Assembly: GCF_011074885.1 (NCBI RefSeq)
Contig: NC_054690.1
Span: forward strand, 625,001-689,000
DNA: 64,000 bases
Origin: Brettanomyces bruxellensis
Lineage: Eukaryota > Ascomycota > Pichiomycetes > Pichiales > Pichiaceae
Direction of reading: 5' to 3'
Shown: piece after piece, positions 20,157 to 29,261 of the stretch
How positions within the stretch are numbered: the stretch's first letter is position 1
Layout: each line of letters begins with the position of its first letter
Notes under the pieces: generated by a model
What the model was told of the DNA's origin: nothing
Seen by the model: only the letters and a program-made list of their open reading frames with translations
Database searches by the model: none
Position numbers and translations under genes: made by a program

Positions 20157-22046
20157 CTACTGCTTTAGACGCTGTTCTGCAACACTCAAGATTCCAACAC
20201 CATCCACGTATTCGTTCCACAGATCATCATATTTGCCCACCCGATCGACGTAATCGTCCCAATTGTAGTTTTTTGCAAGCCAGTGATCATAGTTGTGAAT
20301 ATTGTCAATTCCATGCTTCTCCACTAAATACGACCACAAGCTCTTATAGCAACCACCAAGTGCACAAGCATCGCTTAAATCGATCCGATAGTTTCCTTCC
20401 TGTGCCCCTAAGATAGAGCAATATTTCCGCACAATAGATAAGTTTTGGGAAGATCCTCCCACATAAAAAACCTTATTTGGCTTGGAGACAAGTGCCAAAG
20501 GATGTTGGTAGCTTCCATCCGATTTTATATCACCGTATCTATCGGTTAGCTTCTTCAAAACATCTTTTTCACACTTCCCTTTGATCATCTTACTTAGCTT
20601 GTAGTCCGAGCTATGAATATCTGGTGATTCCTCATTATCAGTGCCCCCTGAATTTGCAATCATTGGTCCAACCCTAAGTCTGCAGCTGAGAGCTTGTGAT
20701 TCAATAATTGCAGCAACATCTTCCTCGATGGTCCACTGCAAACTGTCTTTACAAATTTCCAGCAACGCATTCTCATTCGCGTCGAATCTAAATCTTCTTT
20801 CACATGGTTTGGCATTCGGAATGATCTCACCTAAAGGAAAGTAAATGCCCACCTCAAGTTTTCCGTTCATTGGTTTCGATTTGTCTAATATGGCATCAAA
20901 CTTAGTCCAGTCGCCTTTCTTTCCACCATACTTATTGTTAATCGCATTTCTTATACGCTCTCTTGCAAGAGCTCCATTGCAATAGCATAGCATTCCCATG
21001 TACTGATCCTTATTAGTAGGATGCTTGAAAACATGATAATTAGGACTTGGCTTGTACTTATCCGTTACTAATAAAACTGTTGTTGAGGTACCCATTGAAA
21101 CAAGTAAATCATTCTTAGCCAATGGAAGAGCCAATATCGTAGCTAAATTGTCCCCAGTAAACGAATACACCTTACAATCAGGCGAAAATCCATACTTTGA
21201 AACAAAATATCTACTCACTACACCAATTGACTTGTATCCAATAGGGTGCACTTTTCCCAACTTCTTCCTCAATTCCGAAATACCATCGCAAGCAGTTTTT
21301 TCATCGCATCCATCAACTTCTGGACATGTTCCTGCGGCCAATGACAAAAGTTTGTCGTCATAATCATTCTTTTGTAAATCATAAAGATTCATACCACACG
21401 CATCCGCTTCATCTAATGCAACGATCTTTCCGCATAGAAGAGAGCTCAGAAAACTCGAAACAAGGGAAATTCTATATGTCTCTCTATACAATTCTGGATC
21501 CTTTCTAACAGCCATCTTCCTTATTTGCGGACCCGTAAACCGATAATGTGCCCGAGAACCTGTAATTTGGCTCAAATTATTTGCACCGCCGGCAACACTC
21601 TCAAATAATGAAATTTCCTTGGCGGTGGAATGATCCTGCCAGTTTGGAGCAATTTTAAAGGTAAATGCACCAGGAAACAACGTTTCTAGCATCGATTTCT
21701 TGGAGTGGCAAAGATCTGAAAGTAACTTTGGAGCATCCCGAGACCAATAAACAGAACCATGTTGTTGACATGATCCAGACAATGCTCTAACCTTTTCGAA
21801 CGGAAATTTGTCCGCCTTCATTCGGTCAAAGCAAAGCTGAACCGCCTCTATCCAAACCTGAACAGGTGTAAATATCTCCCCAGTACTTTCTTCTGATTGA
21901 ACACCTTTCTTAATGTGATATTTTTTTGAGAACGCTTCGTCGAAATCAACCTTATAAGTCTTGTGGTGCTTCAAATTCGAGTATGTTGAAATGATCTTCA
22001 ACTGCTGAGTTGAGAGGTCAAAACCAAGAAACAAACTGTCCGACAT
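20157..22046 (-). CDS. XKS1: Xylulokinase
   Basis: 629 residues, an FGGY-family sugar kinase (S. cerevisiae Xks1 600). The N-terminal nucleotide/sugar fold opens with FLGFDLSTQQLKII at about residues 6-19, a family signature. SGSCQQHGSVYW and SMGTSTTVLLV are further kinase motifs, and the C-terminal domain has VGGSSQN. It phosphorylates D-xylulose to xylulose 5-phosphate, the entry of pentose sugars into the pentose phosphate pathway. Its start codon is only 61 bp from the end of SPC1, which is on the same strand, so its promoter must be very compact or lie within SPC1. It would act right after the (broken) XYL2 product. Confidence 0.96.
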   Translation of the reverse strand: MSDSLFLGFDLSTQQLKIISTYSNLKHHKTYKVDFDEAFSKKYHIKKGVQSEESTGEIFTPVQVWIEAVQLCFDRMKADKFPFEKVRALSGSCQQHGSVYWSRDAPKLLSDLCHSKKSMLETLFPGAFTFKIAPNWQDHSTAKEISLFESVAGGANNLSQITGSRAHYRFTGPQIRKMAVRKDPELYRETYRISLVSSFLSSLLCGKIVALDEADACGMNLYDLQKNDYDDKLLSLAAGTCPEVDGCDEKTACDGISELRKKLGKVHPIGYKSIGVVSRYFVSKYGFSPDCKVYSFTGDNLATILALPLAKNDLLVSMGTSTTVLLVTDKYKPSPNYHVFKHPTNKDQYMGMLCYCNGALARERIRNAINNKYGGKKGDWTKFDAILDKSKPMNGKLEVGIYFPLGEIIPNAKPCERRFRFDANENALLEICKDSLQWTIEEDVAAIIESQALSCRLRVGPMIANSGGTDNEESPDIHSSDYKLSKMIKGKCEKDVLKKLTDRYGDIKSDGSYQHPLALVSKPNKVFYVGGSSQNLSIVRKYCSILGAQEGNYRIDLSDACALGGCYKSLWSYLVEKHGIDNIHNYDHWLAKNYNWDDYVDRVGKYDDLWNEYVDGVGILSVAEQRLKQ

Positions 22047-22107
22047 TGGAAAAATAAATGTATGCTTTGCAAAAAACCAAACGTCGAGTCACTAACTCAA
22101 AAGCTGT

Positions 22108-22386
22108 TTAAAGCTCAATTGAAATGTTAGATGCTTCTTCTCTCTTAGCTGGAAGCCACTTGAGTGGATGCCGTCTGTATGGAGGGAAAGGTGGAAGTGA
22201 CACCAAAAGTGTGACTAAGCTGAAAGCAGCGAACACGTAGCAGGTATATTTGATATCGTTAAGAACAAAACCAGTAAAAAGACTGATTGCAGCACCTATA
22301 AAAATTAGCGCAGTCGAGATGCTCTTAACAATTTGCTGTCCTTGGTAATCGATGTTAGCCTCTAAGATTGAAGAGATTGAATCCAT
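22108..22386 (-). CDS. SPC1: Signal peptidase complex subunit Spc1
   Basis: 92 residues with two membrane helices (roughly 23-42 and 48-65) and a short Pro/Tyr-rich loop PPFPPYRRHPLKWLP after them. This layout and length match yeast Spc1 (94 residues) and mammalian SPC12. It is a small accessory subunit of the ER signal peptidase, thought to shield membrane helices from cleavage. It is divergent from POX1. The C-terminus ends in an acidic tail. Confidence 0.85.
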   Translation of the reverse strand: MDSISSILEANIDYQGQQIVKSISTALIFIGAAISLFTGFVLNDIKYTCYVFAAFSLVTLLVSLPPFPPYRRHPLKWLPAKREEASNISIEL

Positions 22387-22701
22387 GCTTAGTGTTTTTG
22401 TTCGATAAAAAAAATGTTACTTTATCGGACAATTGATTATGATCTCCTTCTTAAAGCTCACTTAAATACCTGTTTTTCACTAATTTCCTTTTTATATTAG
22501 TACTTGAAGTAGAATTAAGAATGAAACTCGAGAAGTATAAATTTTTGTCTCGTATACAAATAATTCAACGACTACCATATGGGCACAGCACTTCAACTCA
22601 TATGCTGTTTCGCGAAATTTCTTTAGTTTGGCCGTAATTGCTGCCCTGCACTAGCCCACTATACACAACAAAATATATATACATTTTTTCCCCTTAGGTG
22701 T

Positions 22702-22715
22702 CTCGGAAATCCGAG
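22702..22715. promoter_or_regulatory. Palindromic CGG-N4-CCG element upstream of POX1
   Basis: CTCGGA-AA-TCCGAG has 6-bp arms with a 2-base centre, and inward-facing CGG/CCG triplets that suit a Zn2Cys6 dimer. It is 370 bp from POX1 and 315 bp from SPC1. Which factor binds is unknown. Confidence 0.4.
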
Positions 22716-22941
22716 GCTGACCAAAAAAAAGGACCTAGGAGGAGCTCGAAAAATTCCCCCATCAGTCTTACCGGTAAAATGTGGGGTAGCAATACGTATT
22801 ATATGGTTGATACCTAAATCTTGAATTTTCACATGGAACTTTAGCTGTGATCACAGAGTTAATATATTTTGTGACAGAATGGCCCCACTTTTGATTTTGT
22901 TTAAGATTTAACTGTTAGGCCGGGAGATGTCAGTAAATATT

Positions 22942-22949
22942 TATATAAA
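22942..22949 (+). promoter_or_regulatory. TATA box of POX1
   Basis: TATATAAA is placed 135 bp before the POX1 ATG, a normal yeast distance. Confidence 0.5.
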
Positions 22950-23083
22950 GAGTATAAATGCACTCATATCCAACCGACATATCACGCAGTAAAGTTGTGA
23001 CGTAGTGTCTTAAACTGTAACTGAAAAAAAAAAAAACTTCGATATTCTGTCCAGTATAATATATTATTTTTAACTTATTCAAT

Positions 23084-25207
23084 ATGTCATATACAGTGAG
23101 TTCAAATTCGGTCGAACCAAACCCTGCATCAATGATCCGTGAAGAAAGAAGGCGTACCAGCTTTAACGTCCAAAAGATGTTTGAGTTTTTGGAAGGATCA
23201 AAGCAGAAAGCGGTGGATACTTTAAGTATCATGCAACAATTGGAAAGAGATCCTATTCTTAGAACTTCGTTACGATACTATGAGTATGGTACAGAGAAGC
23301 ATCGCGAAGAGACAGCCGCCAAAATCTCTAGAATGGCTCAATACATCGAAAAAGACGCTCCGGATATGCAAACATTTCAAAACAGGCTTAATCTCATTGC
23401 TGTGGTGGATCCCCAGCTCGGAACAAGAATTGGGGTTCATTTGGGTCTTTTTCTAGGAGCAATACGAGGAAATGGTACGGATAATCAGTTCAATTATTGG
23501 GCGTTCGAGAGAGGAGCCGCGTACATAAAGGGAATTTATGGGTGCTTTGCCATGACCGAGTTGGCACATGGTTCAAATGTGGCAGCCTTGGAAACAACTG
23601 CTACTTATAACCGCAAACGTAAATGTTTTATCATCAATACTCCACACGTTGGTGCTACCAAGTGGTGGATAGGTGGTGCTGCCCATTCTGCAACTCATAC
23701 CGCCTGTTTTGCACGTCTCAAAGTTGACGGCAAAGATTATGGTGTGAAGGTATTTGTAGTTCCTCTAAGGGACACTGCTCACATGCTTCAACCTGGTATT
23801 GCCCTCGGTGATATTGGTGAGAAAATGGGTAGGAATGGAATTGATAATGGCTGGATTCAGTTTTCGAACGTTGAGATTCCTAAAGAATATATGCTTTCCA
23901 AATTTGCAACAATTAGTGATGATGGTGAGGTGATTGAACCACCTTTGGCACAACTAGCGTACAGTGCATTGCTTGGTGGGCGGGTTACCATGGTTACAGA
24001 TTCTTTTAGAACTAGTGAAAGGTTCACAACAATTGCATTAAGATACTCAGTAGGTCGTCGTCAATTTAAGCAAGGAAAAGCCGCGAGTAACAACAAGAAA
24101 ATGCCACAATCCGAATCGCAGATAATTGACCATCCTCTTCACCAGCATAGACTATTGCCCTTGTTAGCTTGGACATATGCTATGGGTATTGCCTCGAACC
24201 AAATTCAATCAGATTACAAAGCAACACTTAGCATGCTTGAATCTGGTGTCCGCACTCAAGATATGAAGGTGTTGGGTGTTGCAATAAAGAAGCTAAAGCA
24301 GCTTTTCGCTGATAGTGCATCGTTAAAGTCTACATGCACGTGGAAATGTTTACAATTAATTGAGGAATGTAGACAAGCCTGCGGCGGACATGGTTACTCC
24401 GCATATAGCGGTTTTGGAAAGGGTTATGCTGATCATGCAGTTCAGTGCACCTGGGAAGGGGATAATAACATTCTTGCACAGAATGCCGGTCGGATTACTG
24501 TTCAACAGGTAGCTAAGATGCTAAAAACTGACATGAAGCCAACAGGAAATTTCTCTTTTCTTGCTGGAAAGAGCAAAATTGGTCATACCATTGATGCAGA
24601 AGACATTTCGGACCTATCCAAATTATTGCTTGCATTGGAAACGTTGATATACAGACTTTCTTCGAATTGTCTTGATTTACTCTCCAAGAATGAACAAAAT
24701 TGGGATTCTATTTCAACCGAAAAGAAATCCTTATCCCATCTATATGCTATTCAATACATGCTTTCGAAGGGAATTCAGAGATTAACAGAGATGCGACAGA
24801 GTAACAATGGAGGCATTAACACTCCAATCAAACTTCTACTATCTCTCTTCGCTCTTTCCGGAATCAAAGAGTATGCTGATGTTTTCTTGCAGTTTGATGT
24901 CTTATCCACCCAAACATATGCAAAACTGAAAGAAAGAATTGGAACGCTTTGTTTGGAAATCCGTCCAATGGTTATTGGAATGACAGACTCGTTCAAGTTC
25001 AGTGATTTCTTTATCAATTCGGTGCTTGGATGTTATAATGGTGACATTTATAATGATTACTGGAAAGCGGTGAACTCGTTGAATGATGCCTTTGATACAA
25101 AGGCTCCGTACTCACATGATCTCGAGGCAATGTTGAAGCGTCCAACTGTTGCACAGAGGGAAAATTTCGAGAAGGGCTCCAAAGTTTTGCAAAAGTTATC
25201 GAATTAG
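23084..25207 (+). CDS. POX1: Peroxisomal acyl-CoA oxidase
   Basis: 707 residues (S. cerevisiae Pox1 748). The N-terminal helices are followed by the FAD-binding core, with the signature GCFAMTELAHGSN around residues 156-168. The acyl-CoA oxidase C-terminal domain contains ECRQACGGHGYS and CTWEGDNN. It catalyses the first step of peroxisomal beta-oxidation, oxidising acyl-CoA to trans-2-enoyl-CoA and giving H2O2. The C-terminus ends in LQKLSN, which is not a PTS1, and no PTS2 is evident. That is known for yeast Pox1, which is imported by a non-PTS1 contact with Pex5. Only one copy is seen here. Confidence 0.96.
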   Translation: MSYTVSSNSVEPNPASMIREERRRTSFNVQKMFEFLEGSKQKAVDTLSIMQQLERDPILRTSLRYYEYGTEKHREETAAKISRMAQYIEKDAPDMQTFQNRLNLIAVVDPQLGTRIGVHLGLFLGAIRGNGTDNQFNYWAFERGAAYIKGIYGCFAMTELAHGSNVAALETTATYNRKRKCFIINTPHVGATKWWIGGAAHSATHTACFARLKVDGKDYGVKVFVVPLRDTAHMLQPGIALGDIGEKMGRNGIDNGWIQFSNVEIPKEYMLSKFATISDDGEVIEPPLAQLAYSALLGGRVTMVTDSFRTSERFTTIALRYSVGRRQFKQGKAASNNKKMPQSESQIIDHPLHQHRLLPLLAWTYAMGIASNQIQSDYKATLSMLESGVRTQDMKVLGVAIKKLKQLFADSASLKSTCTWKCLQLIEECRQACGGHGYSAYSGFGKGYADHAVQCTWEGDNNILAQNAGRITVQQVAKMLKTDMKPTGNFSFLAGKSKIGHTIDAEDISDLSKLLLALETLIYRLSSNCLDLLSKNEQNWDSISTEKKSLSHLYAIQYMLSKGIQRLTEMRQSNNGGINTPIKLLLSLFALSGIKEYADVFLQFDVLSTQTYAKLKERIGTLCLEIRPMVIGMTDSFKFSDFFINSVLGCYNGDIYNDYWKAVNSLNDAFDTKAPYSHDLEAMLKRPTVAQRENFEKGSKVLQKLSN

Positions 25208-26110
25208 TTTAGAGTCCGAGGAATATTGATAGGATTCAATATCATACTTTGCAGGTTTTCTTTCTGTCTTCGGATTTCTATTATTGGTACCCGACTTTCC
25301 ATCTTCCGTATTATTCCATAATTGATGTTATTTATGTTATTCTAAATTTAGCTATTCGGATTTAAATTGCTTGCGAAGTGCCTGCCTTCAGCTTTTTCAG
25401 GTGTCACAATTTTGTACTCTTTTTGTGGAATCAGAGTAGTGAACATACAAACTGATTCTATTGAGGAATATTATTTTTGCATACTTTTTTTGTCATTCTT
25501 TGTCTTACTGCCAACTAGCGTTGTTGGTTTCCTGATCTAGTTGTGATGATATTGGGGAAAAAGTTTTTTTTGCCGAGGTAGCTAAATAGAAAACTTTAAA
25601 CAATGCCGAAATTTCTTATTTTGGATAATTGCATGTATTGATAATTTCCTCGAATAGGCAGCCCTCCATTTTTTTTCGATGTGCTTGGAGCCAGCCATTT
25701 TCTTACTCGTTTGTTTTCGAAGCCTTTCTTTTTTTATTTTCTCACACTGCAAATAGGAATCCTTGAATTTTGATTCACATTATTACAGCAAAGTTAGAAC
25801 TATAGGGGGCTGGTGAAATTTTCCCTTCAGAGAATTATACTTCTAAATATAAGTGGAAATCAAGGATGGCTGATCCGGATTTTGCCTCGAGTAGAACAAA
25901 TTTGATTTCCACAGATCAGTTTGTGCAAAAGTGGACTTACATCAGACATGTCAAAATAAGTGTATATAAGAAGCCCAAATCTTTCTCATTTGTTGCTCAT
26001 CTCGTTTCATAATCATAACTCTTAAATACGTTTCCATCTTCATCAACAAAGCATACAGTTATAAAAGCTTCGACAAACACCTACACTTTTAATAACGAAT
26101 AATCATTATA
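25208..26110. other. Intergenic, long promoter of PIR gene
   Basis: 903 bp between tandem genes, typical of a regulated cell-wall gene. A TATA box lies at 25963-25970. No other element is assigned. Confidence 0.6.
25963..25970 (+). promoter_or_regulatory. TATA box of PIR gene
   Basis: TATATAAG lies 141 bp before the ATG, followed by a CA-rich leader, typical of a strong yeast promoter. Confidence 0.55.
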
Positions 26111-27127
26111 ATGAAGGCATCATCCAACAGTTTATTTGCTGCTCTTTTTGCCGCTGGCACTCTTGCTGCTTACGTTCCATCTGAGCCATGGACTACTTTA
26201 ACGCCTAGTGGAAAGCTTGCTGGTTCAACCACTGACTATGCCGGACCTTTCGGTATTTTCATTTCCACCATTTCTAACGGCACTTCATCTACTACTGCTC
26301 CATCGACTACGGGCACTGGTGCTGTGACCTCATCTACCACTGCTATCTCTCAGATTAGCGATGGTCAGATTCAGGCAACCACCAAGCAGGTGGTCTCGCA
26401 GATTGGAGATGGTCAGATTCAGGCTACAACTGCAACTAAGCAAGTTGTTTCACAAATTGGTGATGGCCAGATTCAGGCAACCACTGCCACAAAGCAAGTT
26501 GTCTCACAGATTGGCGATGGTCAAATACAAGCTACCACTGCTACCAAGCAGGTCGTCTCTCAAATTGGTGATGGCCAAATCCAGGCTACCACTGCAACTA
26601 CTGCCACAAAAGCTGTTGTCTCCCAAATAAACGATGGTCAGATACAAGCTACCACAGCCACTACCGCAACCAAGGCAGTTGTTTCTCAGATTAACGATGG
26701 CCAGATTCAGGCTACTACATCCACATCCACAAAGTCTGTTGCTTCTCAGATTAGTGATGGTCAGATCCAAGCTACTTCTTCGACTCTTGTCAAGAGAGCT
26801 GCTGCTACTACTGCCGTTCACCAGGTCGGTTGCAAGAGTTCCGAGTCTTTGTCTCTGTCATTAAACAGCACTGTGTTAACTGACAGTCACGGAAGAATTG
26901 GATCTATTGTTGCTAACAGACAGTTCCAGTTTGATGGCCCACCACCACAGGCTGGTGCCATTTATGCTGCTGGATGGTCTATCACTGATGATGGAAAATT
27001 GGCCCTTGGTGAGAACACTACATTCTACCAGTGCTTGTCTGGAACCTTCTACAACTTGTACGACGAGTCAATTGGTGCCCAATGCACTGCTGTCAACTTC
27101 TACGTTGTCGACTTGGTTGACTGTTAA
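26111..27127 (+). CDS. PIR-type cell-wall protein (Hsp150/Pir family)
   Basis: 338 residues. A signal peptide ends near residue 19 (AAY). A short mature segment precedes eight tandem repeats with the core [12 protein letters not shown] (residues 80 to about 228), the PIR motif whose glutamine makes an alkali-labile ester link to beta-1,3-glucan. After the repeats comes the conserved C-terminal domain, with cysteines spaced exactly C-66-C-16-C-12-C. This is a covalently linked cell-wall protein and the gene is probably highly expressed. An unusual point is that the only Lys-Arg pair (residues 228-229) follows the repeats. In S. cerevisiae the Kex2 site precedes them. Confidence 0.95.
   Translation: MKASSNSLFAALFAAGTLAAYVPSEPWTTLTPSGKLAGSTTDYAGPFGIFISTISNGTSSTTAPSTTGTGAVTSSTTAISQISDGQIQATTKQVVSQIGDGQIQATTATKQVVSQIGDGQIQATTATKQVVSQIGDGQIQATTATKQVVSQIGDGQIQATTATTATKAVVSQINDGQIQATTATTATKAVVSQINDGQIQATTSTSTKSVASQISDGQIQATSSTLVKRAAATTAVHQVGCKSSESLSLSLNSTVLTDSHGRIGSIVANRQFQFDGPPPQAGAIYAAGWSITDDGKLALGENTTFYQCLSGTFYNLYDESIGAQCTAVNFYVVDLVDC
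26348..26797 (+). repeat. Eight tandem PIR repeats
   Basis: Eight in-frame units of about 48-63 bp encode SQIxDGQIQAT with spacers. Units 2-4 are identical in protein (18 residues), units 5 and 6 carry an extra TAT insertion, and units 1, 7 and 8 diverge. The pattern suggests expansion from the middle. Confidence 0.92.
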
Positions 27128-27573
27128 GTTCGTGCAACTAATTGTAAAAACGTTTCTAAACCGGCATGATGTGGTGTATATTAGTCCTTAGCATATATTT
27201 ATATGGTTAACCTTTTTGTGAAAGGTATCTGTATATCTTTTTTGTCTTTATATATTTTTTCTGGTTCATTGTTTAATAAATTTAATGGAAGAAATATAAC
27301 TTGTTGAATCGAGTGAAGTAGTGTGTAGTTCTCTGGTTCTGCTGACCTTGGATGGTCCGTTTAGCTGGGGGCATTATTTATGTACATAAATCGCATTTTC
27401 CGCGTGAACTAATTTTCAAAAAAAAAATGAAAAGCATCGATGAACAGTAAAAAAAAAAAAAAAAAAAACTATGCAAGAACAAATCCTCCACCTCTCCAAA
27501 AGAGCACTTGTGTGTTTCGTGCCCTGAATAAATGCCCATCCTAGTCTCGTATGCATTGTTATATAAATAATTA
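27128..27573. other. Intergenic between PIR gene and MRPS35
   Basis: 446 bp containing the PIR 3' flank and two A runs near 27418 and 27450-27468. No gene is seen. Confidence 0.6.
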
Positions 27574-28647
27574 ATGATTGGTATAAGGAAAGAGTTTGGA
27601 CTAGTGGTGAAAGCCACTGATGGGGTGAAAGTCATTGGTGGACAACTTAGCCAAGTTCGTTATAGACGTACATTAGCATACCCATTTTACTCTAAAGTGG
27701 GAAATATACCACCTGCACGTCATTCCAGGAAGCAAACAGTTTTCAAGAGACTTATGGATGAGTTCCTGGGTCCAAAAAATTACAAAGGTGAATACTATCT
27801 GAACAAATATGCGTATCCAAACCAGGATCACACGACCAACTATGTGGATCCCGAAACAGAAAGAGGAAATTCGTTACTAAGTACAAAAGGTCATTCAAGT
27901 AGATCTGCAGAACAATCCAGCAGCAGTGAAGGTGCAAAAGATGGAGAAGAAGATACAGAGTCTAATTTGTTAGGTTCCGGAGGAAACGGTAAGGTGAGAA
28001 ATAGTCTTCAACCGTTTCCTATGAATACACACTGTCATACAAACACGCAAGTGAGCAAAGAGATGAAACAACAGATTATTAATGATGTGGTGAATTTAAG
28101 TCTCACGCCTCAAAGCGTAGCTTTGAAATATGGGTTGAAGATTCAAAGAATAGAAGCTATTGTGAAACTGCATGAAATTGAGGAAAGGTTCAAGTCTGAA
28201 GGAAAGATTACCAAGGACATGCAGAAATTCGCAGACGTCATGTATAATTTGTTTCCACTTTACGACCCAAAGAAGAATGCAGAGAATTTGACAGAAATTC
28301 CTATTCCCGAGGCAACTAAGCAGTCTCGTTTCCTCACAATTGCAGAATCTGAACCTTTTGGACCCATTGACGCTGCCCAAGAATATGGACTTGAGCCTGC
28401 TGCTGTAACGTTGCAACGTTTATCTCATGGAAGTGAGCCATCATCGAATGATGTCAAAAAGGAGCAGAAGAAAGATAGTCGTTCATTTATTGCTCCTATG
28501 AATAAGGGTGATCGTTCAGCTTTCCGGTTCACTAATGTTAAGGTTGGTAAGGTTGGCTATAGATATGGAAAATCGTTCAGGGACAATAGAAAAGACAGGA
28601 AAATTGACTTTGATGCTGCTGGTAAGATGTATTACCCGATTGAGTGA
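27574..28647 (+). CDS. MRPS35: Mitochondrial small ribosomal subunit protein mS45
   Basis: 357 residues (S. cerevisiae Mrps35 345). A basic N-terminus suits mitochondrial import. The central helical segment (KYGLKIQRIEAIVKLHEIEE) and the C-terminal KVGYRYGKSFRDNRKDRKI with final KMYYPIE match fungal mS45. A Ser/Glu-rich linker around residues 95-140 looks disordered. The protein is a fungus-specific component of the mitochondrial 37S subunit. The start ATG at 27574 is the first in frame. Similarity is judged from memory of the family, so the exact ortholog name carries some risk. Confidence 0.8.
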   Translation: MIGIRKEFGLVVKATDGVKVIGGQLSQVRYRRTLAYPFYSKVGNIPPARHSRKQTVFKRLMDEFLGPKNYKGEYYLNKYAYPNQDHTTNYVDPETERGNSLLSTKGHSSRSAEQSSSSEGAKDGEEDTESNLLGSGGNGKVRNSLQPFPMNTHCHTNTQVSKEMKQQIINDVVNLSLTPQSVALKYGLKIQRIEAIVKLHEIEERFKSEGKITKDMQKFADVMYNLFPLYDPKKNAENLTEIPIPEATKQSRFLTIAESEPFGPIDAAQEYGLEPAAVTLQRLSHGSEPSSNDVKKEQKKDSRSFIAPMNKGDRSAFRFTNVKVGKVGYRYGKSFRDNRKDRKIDFDAAGKMYYPIE

Positions 28648-28847
28648 TGTTGTTTCATGGAGTTCTAAAGCGTTATCAGTAAATTTTGTAAATAGTCTAA
28701 ATAAAGTAAGAACCCGTTTATATTTATCTTTACATCTACGATACTTATTGTCCTGTACTTCCTGCCGTCGGATTCTGCCGATGTATTTATTTGTCATTCA
28801 ATTTCTCAAACTCGATGCTCTAATTCTTTAATTCTTAACAGTTAACG

Positions 28848-28853
28848 CACGTG
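28848..28853. promoter_or_regulatory. CACGTG box 1 upstream of PGC1
   Basis: Part of the 10-bp palindrome CGCACGTGCG, 409 bp before the PGC1 ATG. It is a core site for Pho4, Cbf1 and related bHLH factors. Confidence 0.45.
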
Positions 28854-29099
28854 CGGAATAACTTTTTTTTTTCACAACTATATCAGTCAATTAAGTACCT
28901 TATGCCCGGCCAGGCAAAAACCGAAAAGAACTACAGTTGTACCAAAGGCATTTATCTGATAGGTTATAATGACCCAAGACAATAAGAACGGTAAAGAACA
29001 GATTTGTTAGTTATTGAAAAGTTGTGCTTTTTTCAAGAAATCAAGTATTGAAGAGCAATCCTGAATCTTATCTGTTGGCTAAATCTCAACTTGCATTAT

Positions 29100-29105
29100 C
29101 ACGTG
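29100..29105. promoter_or_regulatory. CACGTG box 2 upstream of PGC1
   Basis: TCACGTGG, 157 bp before the PGC1 ATG, in a typical position for a yeast upstream activating site. Confidence 0.5.
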
Positions 29106-29261
29106 GAAGAAAAGTTCCGCCGCGTCAAGTCGGCCTTTAAATCTCGAGAATATAAATTATGAGAGATCTGCATAAAATATCATTCACCATGCTTTTTTCT
29201 CTTGGCTTACGGGCTGTGTTTTGTGTTTTGTATATTAGTGTCATCCATTATCATCATTATA

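Larger units (their letters stand above)
22387..23083. other. Intergenic, divergent promoters of SPC1 and POX1
   Basis: 697 bp. It contains a palindrome CTCGGAAATCCGAG at 22702-22715 and a TATA box TATATAAA at 22942-22949, 135 bp before POX1. No classical oleate response element (CGGN3TNA pair) was found by eye. Confidence 0.55.
28648..29261. other. Intergenic, PGC1 promoter
   Basis: 614 bp with two CACGTG boxes (28848 and 29100). A GC-rich patch lies near 28903. No gene is seen. Confidence 0.6.

Noticed and set aside
26361..26864. Several long frames overlapping the PIR repeats
   Set aside because: They are shadows created by the repetitive coding sequence.
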